Source: Rhodobacteraceae bacterium UBA3087 (GTDB lineage: Bacteria; Pseudomonadota; Alphaproteobacteria; Rhodobacterales; Rhodobacteraceae). From it: a DNA stretch of 13,228 nucleotides. Position numbers and translations under genes: made by a program. The notes under the pieces were generated by a model. That model was not told the origin of the DNA. It was given only the letters and a program-made list of their open reading frames with translations, and searched no databases. Location of the stretch: assembly GCA_002367285.1 (NCBI GenBank), contig DFBF01000094.1, positions 3,429 to 16,656 of the forward strand. Direction: 5' to 3'. Below, one piece after another: positions 6,558 to 13,228 of the stretch (positions are counted from its first letter, which is position 1; every line of letters starts with the position of its first letter).

Positions 6558-7275
6558 TCAAACACCCCAATCTATCACGACTTTTCCGGCCTGACCGCGC
6601 CGCATCGCGTCAAAACCGGAGGCAAAATCGCCTATCCCGATCCGATGGGTAATCAGGCCGGACAGGTCCAGGCCGGTCTGGATAAGGGCGATCATCTTGT
6701 ACTATGTTTCGAACATCTCGCGCCCATAGATGCCCTTGATATGGAGCATCTTGAAGATGACCGAATTCCAGTCGACCGGGAAATCTGCGGGCGCGATGCC
6801 CAACAGGGCCAGCTTGCCACCGTTGTTCAGCCGCGCAATCATCTGGCGCATCATCGGGCAAGGCAACGACATTGCGCGCCGGAGGGCAGACATATTCGGC
6901 AAAGCTGCCGGGGCGGTTCACGCCCACGCCCAGCGTGTTGCGGCACAGATGGCCCCTGCCCGCCCGGCGATTGCGGCAATGGCCACAGGTCACGTGGCCT
7001 TCACCCGAGACACGTTGGCCGATGTGATAATCGGTGACGGCTGCGCCCATATCGACCACCTCGCCCATGAATTCATGGCCTACGACCATGGACACGGGCA
7101 CGGTTTTGGCCGACCATTCATCCCAGTTCCAGATATGCACATCGGTGCCGCAGATCGCCGATTTGCGCCCCCGGATCGGCACGTCAGTCGGCCCGGGTTA
7201 TGGCGCCAGAACGCGCTCCATCCACAGGCCTTCATGGGCGTGGGCCTTGACCAGCGCCTTCATCATATTGTCCAT
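6558..7275 (-). pseudogene. tdh: Threonine 3-dehydrogenase pseudogene (two stops, internal deletion, frameshift)
   Basis: Tdh is a zinc-dependent NAD+ enzyme that oxidises L-threonine to 2-amino-3-ketobutyrate, the substrate of the Kbl encoded just upstream. The start ATG shares one base with the kbl stop (TGATG). After 25 codons (MDNMMKALVKAHAHEGLWM and onward) an in-frame TAA stands where the family has Glu before PGP.DV (7198-7200). The frame continues with SAICGTDVHIWNWDEW, GHEF and GVGVNRPGSFAEYV. CGHC then RNRRAGRGHLC has Arg in place of the third structural-zinc Cys. Near 6830-6848 the reading jumps frame to RQMIARLNNGGKLALLGIAP, IFKMLHIKGIYGREMFET, then TAG where Trp is expected, then the normal end GQAGKVVIDWGV. 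About 100 residues including the Rossmann nucleotide-binding core are missing. A functional enzyme is not possible. Confidence 0.95.
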
Positions 7276-8468
7276 CAAATCACCCCCAATTCACGCCCGA
7301 CTGCGGCAAAGGCGTTGATCGCATCGTCCAGCTGATCCAGGCTGTGGGCCGCCGACATCTGGGTGCGAATCCGGTCCTGGCCCACCGGCACGACCGGAAA
7401 GGAAAAGGCCGTGACATAGACGCCGCGCGCCTTCAGCGCCGCCGCCATGTCCTGCGCCAGTTGCGGATCACGCAGCATCACCGGAATGATCGGATGGGCC
7501 CCCGGCAGCAGGTCAAACCCCAGCCCGCCCATACGGTCGCGAAAATGGCGCGCGTTGCGAAACAGGGCGGAGCGCAGCCCGTCGCCGGCCTCGAGCATAT
7601 CAAGCACCGTCAGCGACGTCGCCGCAATCACCGGCGCCAGTGTGTTGGAAAACAAATAGGGTCGCGAGCGTTGCCGCAGCCAGTCGATCAGCGACGCCGG
7701 GCCACAGGTATATCCGCCCGACGCGCCCCCCAGCGCCTTGCCCAGGGTGCCGGTGACGATGTCCACCCGCGCCATCACGCCGCAATGTTCCGGCGTGCCG
7801 CGCCCGCCTGGCCCCAGCACACCAACCGCGTGGCTGTCATCGACCATGACCATCGCGTCATAGCGTTCGGCCAAATCACAGATCGCAGGCAGATTGGCAA
7901 TGAACCCATCCATCGAAAACACGCCATCGGTGGCAATCAACCGGTATCGCGCGCCCTGTGCGGCTTGCAACTGGGCCTCGAGGTCAGACATGTCGGAGTT
8001 GGCGTATCGCAATCGCTGCGCCTTGCACAGGCGCACACCGTCAATGATCGACGCATGGTTCAACCCATCCGAGATCACCGCATCTTCGGGGCCCAACAGA
8101 GTTTCAAACAACCCCGTATTGGCATCAAAGCAGGAGCTGTAGAGGATCGTGTCTTCGGTCCCCAGGAACTGAGACATGCGGGCCTCAAGTTGTTTGTGCA
8201 CCGACTGGGTGCCACAAATGAACCGGACCGAGGCCATGCCATAGCCATAGCGCGTCAAAGCCTGGGTCGCGCTGGCGACCAGATCGGGGTGGTCGGCCAG
8301 ACCAAGATAGTTATTGGCGCAGAGGTTGATCACCTCCTGCCCATCTTCCAACGCCACCGCGCCGCCTTGCGGGCTGGTGATCACCCGTTCGGATTTATAC
8401 AATCCTTCGCCCCGCAGCCCATCCAACCGCTGATCCAAATCCAATGTAAACCGGTCCATCGCGCGCAT
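7275..8468 (-). CDS. kbl: 2-amino-3-ketobutyrate CoA ligase (glycine C-acetyltransferase)
   Basis: A 397-residue PLP enzyme of the alpha-oxoamine synthase family. It cleaves 2-amino-3-ketobutyrate with CoA to glycine and acetyl-CoA, the second step of threonine degradation. Visible signatures are the N-terminal GLYKSERVI.SPQG, NLCANNYLGLADHP (48-61), substrate/PLP-pocket FICGTQSVHKQLE, SSCFDAN, the PLP-contacting D210 and H213 in VMVDDSHAVG, and the Schiff-base lysine K244 in GTLGKALGGASGGY. All catalytic residues are present and the length matches the family, so it appears functional. The start at 8468 follows GGGAGGGGG with 4 nt spacing; a second in-frame ATG nine bases on is too far from it. 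It is normally coupled to tdh, which here is broken. Other oxoamine synthases (BioF, HemA) resemble it, but the tdh neighbour and N-terminus favour Kbl. Confidence 0.95.
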   Translation of the reverse strand: MRAMDRFTLDLDQRLDGLRGEGLYKSERVITSPQGGAVALEDGQEVINLCANNYLGLADHPDLVASATQALTRYGYGMASVRFICGTQSVHKQLEARMSQFLGTEDTILYSSCFDANTGLFETLLGPEDAVISDGLNHASIIDGVRLCKAQRLRYANSDMSDLEAQLQAAQGARYRLIATDGVFSMDGFIANLPAICDLAERYDAMVMVDDSHAVGVLGPGGRGTPEHCGVMARVDIVTGTLGKALGGASGGYTCGPASLIDWLRQRSRPYLFSNTLAPVIAATSLTVLDMLEAGDGLRSALFRNARHFRDRMGGLGFDLLPGAHPIIPVMLRDPQLAQDMAAALKARGVYVTAFSFPVVPVGQDRIRTQMSAAHSLDQLDDAINAFAAVGRELGVI

Positions 8469-8631
8469 AAAGCCCCCTCCCTTTTGTCAGCAGCCTAGCC
8501 CCCCGCCCCCGCCCCAGCGAGCAGAAATAGACCAACGCGCGAATTCTGGCCCATCCGGGTGCCCCCGCCCATCTGGACGCCTCCGCCCAAGCCGCATAGG
8601 GTGCGCAAAACGGGGCACAAGGAGCGGCGAC

Positions 8632-9288
8632 ATGGCGGGATGGGGCGAATTCATTGCGGCCTTTGCGGTGTTCTTTTTGTCGCATTCGATCCCGGTTCGC
8701 CCGGCCAACAAGGCCCGCGTCGTGGCACGGATCGGGGCGCGCGGCTTCACGCTGGGTTATAGCGCGCTGTCGATTGCGGTGCTGACATGGCTGATCGTTG
8801 CAGCCGGACGCGCGCCCATGGTGGTTCTGTGGGCCTGGGCGCCTTGGCAGAACCACGTGCCGCTGGTGGCCATGGCACTGGTCTGTGTGATCGCCTGTTT
8901 GGCGCTGGGGCGGCCCAATCCGCTGTCCTTTGGCGGCATGAACAACGCGGCCTTTGACCCGGCGCAGCCCGGCATCGTCGGCTGGATACGCCACCCGCTG
9001 TTACTGGCGCTGCTGCTGTGGTCGCTGTCGCACATGCTGGCAAACGGCACCCTTTCCCATGTGATCCTGTTTGCCGTCTTTGCCGGTTTTTCCCTGCTGG
9101 GCATGAAAATCATCGACCGGCGTCAGAAACGCGTGCTGGGCATCGAGACCTGGACGCAGATGTCACAGACCAGCCGCCGCCTGAGCGTCACCGTGGGCGG
9201 CTTGATCCGCGTGATGATCGCCGCCGCGCTTTATGGGGTATTGCTGTGGTTGCACGGGCCAGTTATCGGGGCCTTTCCGCTGGGCTAG
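8632..9288 (+). CDS. NnrU-family integral membrane protein
   Basis: A 218-residue polytopic inner-membrane protein with about five or six hydrophobic segments (roughly 5-20, 40-58, 75-92, 120-138, 143-160, 187-207). Family marks of NnrU are the N-terminal SHSIPVRP, the central IRHPLLLALLLWSLSHMLANG (119-139) with its conserved RHP and the H/NG that follow, and the DRRQKRVLG loop after the next membrane segment. NnrU was named for its neighbourhood with nitric-oxide and nitrite reductase genes, and its relatives include the isoprenoid-linked membrane protein 15-cis-zeta-carotene isomerase (Z-ISO). No denitrification or carotenoid gene lies nearby apart from the CrtC-fold protein at the end of the window. 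The start has an AAGGAG site 7 nt upstream. It is divergent from kbl across 163 bp. Confidence 0.85.
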   Translation: MAGWGEFIAAFAVFFLSHSIPVRPANKARVVARIGARGFTLGYSALSIAVLTWLIVAAGRAPMVVLWAWAPWQNHVPLVAMALVCVIACLALGRPNPLSFGGMNNAAFDPAQPGIVGWIRHPLLLALLLWSLSHMLANGTLSHVILFAVFAGFSLLGMKIIDRRQKRVLGIETWTQMSQTSRRLSVTVGGLIRVMIAAALYGVLLWLHGPVIGAFPLG

Positions 9289-9304
9289 AGCGCTCAAGCG
9301 TCGC

Positions 9305-9333
9305 GTGACAAACCTTGCGCCTTGGGATAAGAC
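9305..9333 (+). promoter_or_regulatory. Candidate sigma-70-like promoter for the MlaC-like/ABC operon
   Basis: GTGACA (9305-9310, 5 of 6 to TTGACA) is followed after 17 nt by TAAGAC (9328-9333, 3 of 6 to TATAAT), about 47 nt before the ATG at 9380. The spacing is ideal but the -10 match is poor. The operon could alternatively be read through from nnrU, since I see no terminator in the 91-bp gap. Confidence 0.3.
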
Positions 9334-9379
9334 TGACCCCACGCCGGCGCCGCGCGCCACTTCTTTGCGAGAGCCCCTT

Positions 9380-9985
9380 ATGCGCCTGTTTAGAAAATAT
9401 TTTTCGCGATACGGCCACGCCATCCTTCTGGCCTGTGCGCTGACCCTTGGCGCCATGCATCCGGCCTCTGCACAAGACCTGGAAGACCAGACGACCCAGC
9501 TTTTGCACGCGCTTGATGCCCTGTCAGCCCGTGCGGATATGACAGTGGAAACACGGGCCGACGCCTTCCTCGCCCTTGCCGAGAGCCGCTTTGAGTTCGA
9601 CACGATCGCCGCCGCCTCTCTGCCCCGGAACCAGAGCCTGTCGCCCGCCACACAGGCCGATTATCTGGCCGCCTTTCGCACGCATCTCTCCCTGAGCTAC
9701 GGCGAAACCGTGCGCCGATTTGGCCCCAGCACGTCGCGCTTTGTCGGCCTGCGCCAGCGTCAGGACAGACCCACCATCGCCTTTGTCGACACAACGTCGG
9801 GCACCACCACCCGGCGCAGCAGCTGGGGCCTGTGCCCAACCCCCAACCTGCGCATTTGCAGCATTGATGTCGACGGCGTGCGCCTGTCCCGACAGCTGCG
9901 CGCGGACTTCACCAAAATCGTCGCGCGCGACGGCATTGCCGCCTTTCTTGAGGCGCTGCGCAGTGGCGCGCTGGTGCAGCGATGA
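9380..9985 (+). CDS. Secreted MlaC-like (Ttg2D family) lipid-carrier protein
   Basis: A 201-residue periplasmic protein. The N-terminus MRLFRKYFSR plus a hydrophobic core and ASAQ form a Sec signal peptide with likely cleavage after residue 31. The mature part follows the MlaC/Ttg2D pattern: RFEFDTIAAASL.RNQSLSPATQADYLAAFRTHLSLSYGETVRRFG (70-115) corresponds to the conserved 'FD...ia...lg..w..ls..q...f...f...l...Y' region. DVDGVRLSRQLRADFTKIVARDGIAAFLEAL (163-192) corresponds to the C-terminal 'v.GvSl...yR..F..ii...G...li..L' helix. Such proteins carry a phospholipid across the periplasm in the Mla system. Unusual here is a C152...C160 pair, a possible disulphide, where the family usually has a strand ending W.v.Dv. 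The start is chosen at 9380 for the signal peptide; its ribosome binding site is weak. Its stop overlaps the ATPase start (ATGA). The family call is moderate. Confidence 0.75.
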   Translation: MRLFRKYFSRYGHAILLACALTLGAMHPASAQDLEDQTTQLLHALDALSARADMTVETRADAFLALAESRFEFDTIAAASLPRNQSLSPATQADYLAAFRTHLSLSYGETVRRFGPSTSRFVGLRQRQDRPTIAFVDTTSGTTTRRSSWGLCPTPNLRICSIDVDGVRLSRQLRADFTKIVARDGIAAFLEALRSGALVQR

Positions 9986-10671
9986 ACGGTGATATCGCCC
10001 TTGCCGCCCATGGCCTGCGCCGCAGCTTTCACCAAGGGCGGGTGCGCGCGCTGGACGGGGTTGATTTTCAACTGCCCGCCCAAGCCTCGGTTGCCATTAC
10101 CGGGGCCAGCGGCAGTGGCAAGACCACCCTGCTCTATGCCCTCTCCGGCCTGCTGGAACTGGACGCGGGCACCGTCAGCGTCGAAGGCCACAGCCCCAAA
10201 ACCCCAGCCCACTGGGCCGACCTGCGCCGCGACCGGATTGGGTTGGTGTTTCAGGATGACTGGCTGCTGCCAGCGTTGAGCGTGGCGCAGAACATTGAAA
10301 TCGCCATGCATAACACGCACCGCACGGCCGCTGAGCGACAGGCGCGCACGCGCGAGCTGTTGCAGTTGGTCAATGCCGAGGCATTCGCCGAGCGTCGCCC
10401 AAACGAGCTGTCGGGCGGGGAACGCCAACGTGTTGCGGTCGCGCGCGGCCTGGCCAATGCCCCCGCGATCCTGTTGGCGGATGAACCGACCGGGGAACTG
10501 GATCAGGCCAACTCGACCCACATCGCCGACCTTTTGTTCGACCTGCAACGCTCGCAGGGTCTGAGCTTGGTCATTGTCACCCATGAACACACCCTGGCCC
10601 GCCGCTGCGCGCTTCAGTTCGTGATGCAGGACGGGCGTGGCGCTTTTGACCCCGACAAGGCCGCGCCATGA
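9982..10671 (+). CDS. ABC transporter ATP-binding protein, LolD/MacB class
   Basis: A 229-residue cytoplasmic ATPase with every nucleotide-binding motif: Walker A GASGSGKTT (41-49), Q-loop Q91 in GLVFQDDWLLP, signature LSGGERQR (143-150), Walker B ILLADEP with catalytic E168, D-loop GELD, and H-loop H201 in VTHEH. The small size and the 'LADEPTGELD' form are typical of the LolD/FtsE/MacB group that drives lipoprotein release, efflux or cell-wall remodelling from the inner membrane rather than classical substrate import. It starts within the stop of the MlaC-like gene and ends within the start of the FtsX-type permease, so the three are almost certainly co-translated. The substrate is unknown. 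Confidence 0.95.
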   Translation: MNGDIALAAHGLRRSFHQGRVRALDGVDFQLPAQASVAITGASGSGKTTLLYALSGLLELDAGTVSVEGHSPKTPAHWADLRRDRIGLVFQDDWLLPALSVAQNIEIAMHNTHRTAAERQARTRELLQLVNAEAFAERRPNELSGGERQRVAVARGLANAPAILLADEPTGELDQANSTHIADLLFDLQRSQGLSLVIVTHEHTLARRCALQFVMQDGRGAFDPDKAAP

Positions 10672-11777
10672 GGCTGGTCCTTATCGCCCTGCGCAACCTG
10701 GCCTATTGGCAGCCCCGCAATCTGGGGGCCATGGCCGGCATTCTAATCGCCATCGCCTCGCTTGTCGCGCTGGTGGGGCTGGCGCGTGGGGTTCAGGACA
10801 CGCTGTTGAACGCGCTGGATATGCGCGGCACTGATGTTCTGATCACCGAAGCAGGCGCGCTGGATCTGATTTCATCGATCGTGCCCGACAGCCTGGCCCA
10901 GGACGCTGCCCAAATCACCGGGGTGGACGCCACAGCCCCAGAGCTGACGCGCCTGACCACGCTGGAAGATGGTCGGTCGGTGGTGGTCGTGGCCTGGCCT
11001 GTCGACAGTTACCCCTGGGACAGCCTGACCCTGGCCCAAGGCCGCCTTCCGACCGCTCAGGATGCCCAAACCGTGGTGCTGGGTCAGGCGTTGGCAGATC
11101 GGCTGAGCGCCAACATAGGCGACACGATCACGCTGTTTCATGAACCATTCGAGGTCATCGGCACTGTCACCGCCACGGCCCTGCTGTCACGCAGTGCGGC
11201 CTATGCAAGGATTGGCGATGTGCAGGCCCTGACCTTTCGCCAGGGTCAGGCGACCTCGATCAATATCCGCACCGAGCGGGCGCATCGCACAGCGACCCTC
11301 CAGACCCTTCGCGCGGGGTTTCCCGACCTCAGCGTGGAAACGACCGACGCCCTTGGCGACAGCTATCTGTTCGGGCGCATCGCCAATGTTCTGGCCCTGG
11401 CCATCTCGACCGTCGCCGTGGTCAGCGCGGTTCTGGTGATCTTCAACACCATGTCCACCTCGGTTACGGCGCGGCGCGGCGAAATCGCCATTCTGTCTGC
11501 GGTCGGCTGGAACCGCCCGCATATCGTCGCCATGCTGTTGATCGAAGGCAGCGTGATTTCCATGATCGCGGGTGGGCTGGGCATTCTGGCGGGCATCCTG
11601 CTGGCCACAGGTGTTGCGGCCCATCCGCAGATCGTCGGTTTCGTCGATCCGGTCATCAATGCAGGCCTGGTGGCTTGGGCCTTTGCCGTGTCGCTGGGGG
11701 TTGGGCTGTTGGGCACGCTGGTCCCGGCCCTGCGCGCCGTGCGCCGCCCACCTGCCGAAGTCTTGCGCGGGCGCTGA
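10668..11777 (+). CDS. FtsX/MacB-type ABC transporter permease
   Basis: A 369-residue inner-membrane permease with the four-helix MacB/LolC/FtsX layout: TM1 (about 19-40), a large periplasmic domain (about 41-235), and three C-terminal helices (about 238-264, 286-315 and 330-356). The FtsX signatures are clear: TSVTARRGEIAILSAVGWNRPHI (264-286), the helix between TM2 and TM3 that couples to the ATPase, and the C-terminal PALRAVRRPPAEVLRGR. The periplasmic region has the VLGQALADRLSANIGDTITL element of MacB-type periplasmic core domains. This class transmits force to periplasmic partners rather than channelling substrates through the membrane. The partner here is likely the MlaC-like protein of the same operon. 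The start overlaps the ATPase stop (ATGA). Confidence 0.93.
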   Translation: MRLVLIALRNLAYWQPRNLGAMAGILIAIASLVALVGLARGVQDTLLNALDMRGTDVLITEAGALDLISSIVPDSLAQDAAQITGVDATAPELTRLTTLEDGRSVVVVAWPVDSYPWDSLTLAQGRLPTAQDAQTVVLGQALADRLSANIGDTITLFHEPFEVIGTVTATALLSRSAAYARIGDVQALTFRQGQATSINIRTERAHRTATLQTLRAGFPDLSVETTDALGDSYLFGRIANVLALAISTVAVVSAVLVIFNTMSTSVTARRGEIAILSAVGWNRPHIVAMLLIEGSVISMIAGGLGILAGILLATGVAAHPQIVGFVDPVINAGLVAWAFAVSLGVGLLGTLVPALRAVRRPPAEVLRGR

Positions 11778-11797
11778 CCGCCCCTACTGACAGGCTG

Positions 11798-13015
11798 TTA
11801 TCGCTTGCGCGAGGGGCCGAACGCAGCGCTCATCCCAGTGGCGAAACGGGCAAAATTGCGCCGCAAATGCGCCCCCAGCGTCAGCGGAACGCCATAGCCG
11901 ACCAGCTCCAGCCGCCCGCGCCCCGACACATCGCCCTGCCCGCTTTGCCCCTGACTGTGTCCCTGAAACTGTACCGCGCCTTCCCAGATCGCCTCGGTGC
12001 CATACACCGGGATTTCCTGATCTTCGATCAAGGGGGTGACCCGTCCGCGCAGCCCCAGTTGGGGCAGGTCCAGATCCCAGGCCACCGGATAACGCGCGGC
12101 GGTATGCGGGCTGGTCCAATGGCGCACGGGCGTGGCCGTGATATCCGGGCATTCCTCTGGTTGGCCATCCCGAAAGATCACACCGAACATCGCGCCGGCC
12201 TGGTTTGTCGCCGCATCGCGGTGGCGCGAGATCAACAGATCCCGCCCATCGTCCAGGTTCAGCCCGAACCAGTCCCAACCCAGCACACGATAACCGGTCT
12301 GTTTTGGCGACAAAAGCCAGCCTTCATATTGACCCCATTGCCGGTCGATCCAGAACTGTCCCTGAACCGGCTGCCCGTCCACGACCCCGGTGGCGTGCAG
12401 CCGGGGGCAGCATTGATAGGCAAAGGCCGGGCCAAACCCCGGATGCAACTGGTCACTGCGCGCGTCCAACCAGGCGCTTTGTGGCGCAAGCAGCACATCG
12501 GCGTGCCGCCCGCCCGCCAAATTCGTGCGCAGGCTCAGCCCCTCGGGCGCTTCTCCAAAGGCGAAATCATTCCAGGACACGGAAAACGGGGCGGCGTTTA
12601 CCTGCGGGCCGTCGTCTTCCTCGACGATCCCATTGTGGCGCGCCGAGGCCGCCGTATAGGCAAAGTGCCGGTGCCGTGCCAGCGTTTGCAATCGCGGCTG
12701 CACGTTGGTGTTGATCACCTGCGTGGCAATGCGGTTGTGCAACGCGATGGTTTCGCGCGTCACCTGACTTTGGTGCCAGCTGTCCTGGCCCGTTTCATCC
12801 ACCGCATGACGCAACAGCATGGCACCGGGCGGGCCTGACCCGTCCAGATCATGCACCCGAAAGAACGCGGCCATGACATGGTGGCGATCCTGCTCTGCGG
12901 TGTCCAGATAGCCCTGGACAAACCACCACTCGATGGACGAACCCACATGAGGGTCCAGCGCCGGGGAACCATCAAGCTGGATCAAACCGGACTTCAACCC
13001 CGGCACATCGCGCAA
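11798..13015 (-). CDS. AttH/CrtC-fold lipocalin-like protein
   Basis: About 405 residues with the AttH / hydroxyneurosporene-synthase (CrtC) pattern. SSIEWWFVQGYLD (26-38) is the family's EWW block. HHVMAAFFRV, WIDRQWGQYEG, GWDWFGLNLDDGRDLLISRHR, YPVAWDLDLPQLGLRGRVTPLIEDQEI, IWEGAVQFQG and GRGRLELVGYG follow in the canonical order. CrtC hydrates carotenoids; AttH proteins of this fold are encoded with FtsX-type ABC transporters (AttEFGH) and their substrate is not settled. Convergence with the ABC operon across only 20 bp suggests a shared function, though it is not co-transcribed. No signal peptide is visible. The start is odd: a stop lies directly upstream of a TTG (13013-13015), the next option is GTG at 13006, there is no ATG before the EWW motif, and no ribosome binding site is visible. 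The 5' end may be damaged or leaderless. Confidence 0.85.
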   Translation of the reverse strand: MRDVPGLKSGLIQLDGSPALDPHVGSSIEWWFVQGYLDTAEQDRHHVMAAFFRVHDLDGSGPPGAMLLRHAVDETGQDSWHQSQVTRETIALHNRIATQVINTNVQPRLQTLARHRHFAYTAASARHNGIVEEDDGPQVNAAPFSVSWNDFAFGEAPEGLSLRTNLAGGRHADVLLAPQSAWLDARSDQLHPGFGPAFAYQCCPRLHATGVVDGQPVQGQFWIDRQWGQYEGWLLSPKQTGYRVLGWDWFGLNLDDGRDLLISRHRDAATNQAGAMFGVIFRDGQPEECPDITATPVRHWTSPHTAARYPVAWDLDLPQLGLRGRVTPLIEDQEIPVYGTEAIWEGAVQFQGHSQGQSGQGDVSGRGRLELVGYGVPLTLGAHLRRNFARFATGMSAAFGPSRKR

Positions 13016-13228
13016 TCAGACAGCACGCATCGGGGTGAATACCGCCGTAACATCTCGTGAAAAAGGCCCAAGAGGGTGTTGGCGTAAATGGCTTTATTCC
13101 GATCTGACATGCAGTTTCTTGTGTGGTGACTGTTTCGGATGACTTCAAACGGATTTGGCCAGTGCGTCAAGGGGCAATCGGGGAAGCGCGGCGCACCCGC
13201 CCCCAGTGTGGCTCAGCAACCCAACACG
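13016..13228. other. No supported gene at the window end
   Basis: These 213 bases upstream of the AttH-like gene hold no reading frame with recognisable protein character on either strand. They should contain the promoter for the minus-strand gene, but I see no convincing -35/-10 pair. An in-frame ATG (13028-13030) is separated from the AttH frame by one TGA stop. Confidence 0.5.

Noticed and set aside
6610..6829. Continuation of the first tdh frame after the deletion junction
   Set aside because: The residues after PDDCAA bear no Tdh similarity, while the alternative frame resumes it; this tail is a frameshift product.
7344..8498. 384-codon plus-strand open frame opposite kbl
   Set aside because: Antisense to an intact, motif-complete kbl; Arg/Gln/His-rich with no domain character.
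9233..9379. N-terminal extension of the MlaC-like protein to 9233
   Set aside because: It would overlap the end of nnrU and place 49 residues ahead of a clean signal peptide beginning at 9380.
11778..11797. Terminator between the two convergent genes
   Set aside because: Only 20 bp, with no convincing stem and no T run on either strand.
11675..12838. 387-codon plus-strand open frame opposite the AttH-like gene
   Set aside because: Shadow of the minus-strand gene, whose family motifs run in order through the same region; it also overlaps the end of the permease.
12994..13110. 38-residue minus-strand open frame starting MSDRNKAIY
   Set aside because: Short, no ribosome binding site, ends inside the AttH-like gene in another frame, and no family recognised.
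1..13228. CRISPR arrays, tRNAs, insertion sequences, prophage or integrase genes
   Set aside because: No regularly spaced repeats, cloverleaf sequences, transposase motifs or phage proteins were found on either strand.

Overview
The window looks like chromosomal DNA of an alphaproteobacterium, most likely Rhodobacteraceae (Roseobacter-type). This rests on the CheR, CheY, CheB and MCP sequence flavours, the kbl-tdh order, the NnrU-family gene and the fairly high GC content. That placement is inference from protein style, not a database match.

Positions 1-6400 are a chemotaxis cluster split into two converging transcription units. The plus-strand unit is cheW (3' part only), cheR, a cheY-like receiver and a 134-residue unknown protein with a CheZ-like DxxxQ motif. 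The minus-strand unit is mcp, cheB and cheD. They meet at a rho-independent terminator near 2000. cheA is not in the window and would be expected upstream of position 1. The MCP carries two PAS domains and ends in a WxxF pentapeptide (DWDDF), which fits docking of the CheR and/or CheB encoded beside it. Upstream of mcp are a candidate promoter, a perfect 20-bp palindrome touching the ribosome binding site, and a further inverted repeat.

Positions 6537-8468 are a kbl-tdh threonine-catabolism operon on the minus strand. kbl is intact. tdh is a clear pseudogene with two in-frame stops, a lost structural-zinc cysteine and an internal frameshifting deletion of roughly 310 bp. The deletion junction reads as Tdh in both flanking frames over 19 nt, so deletion between short repeats is likely.

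Positions 8632-11777 run on the plus strand: an NnrU-family membrane protein, then a tightly overlapping three-gene set. The set encodes a secreted MlaC-like protein, a LolD/MacB-class ATPase and an FtsX/MacB-type permease. An AttH/CrtC lipocalin-like protein (11798-13015) converges on this set from the minus strand. Together they look like an envelope lipid or lipophile export/trafficking module in which an MlaC-type carrier is paired with a mechanotransmission-type (MacB/Lol) ABC transporter rather than with MlaE/MlaF. This is the best candidate in the window for an undescribed system. The AttH gene has only non-ATG start options and no visible ribosome binding site, so its 5' end needs checking.

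The last ~210 bases contain no gene I can support. I saw no tRNA, rRNA, CRISPR array, insertion sequence or prophage gene.
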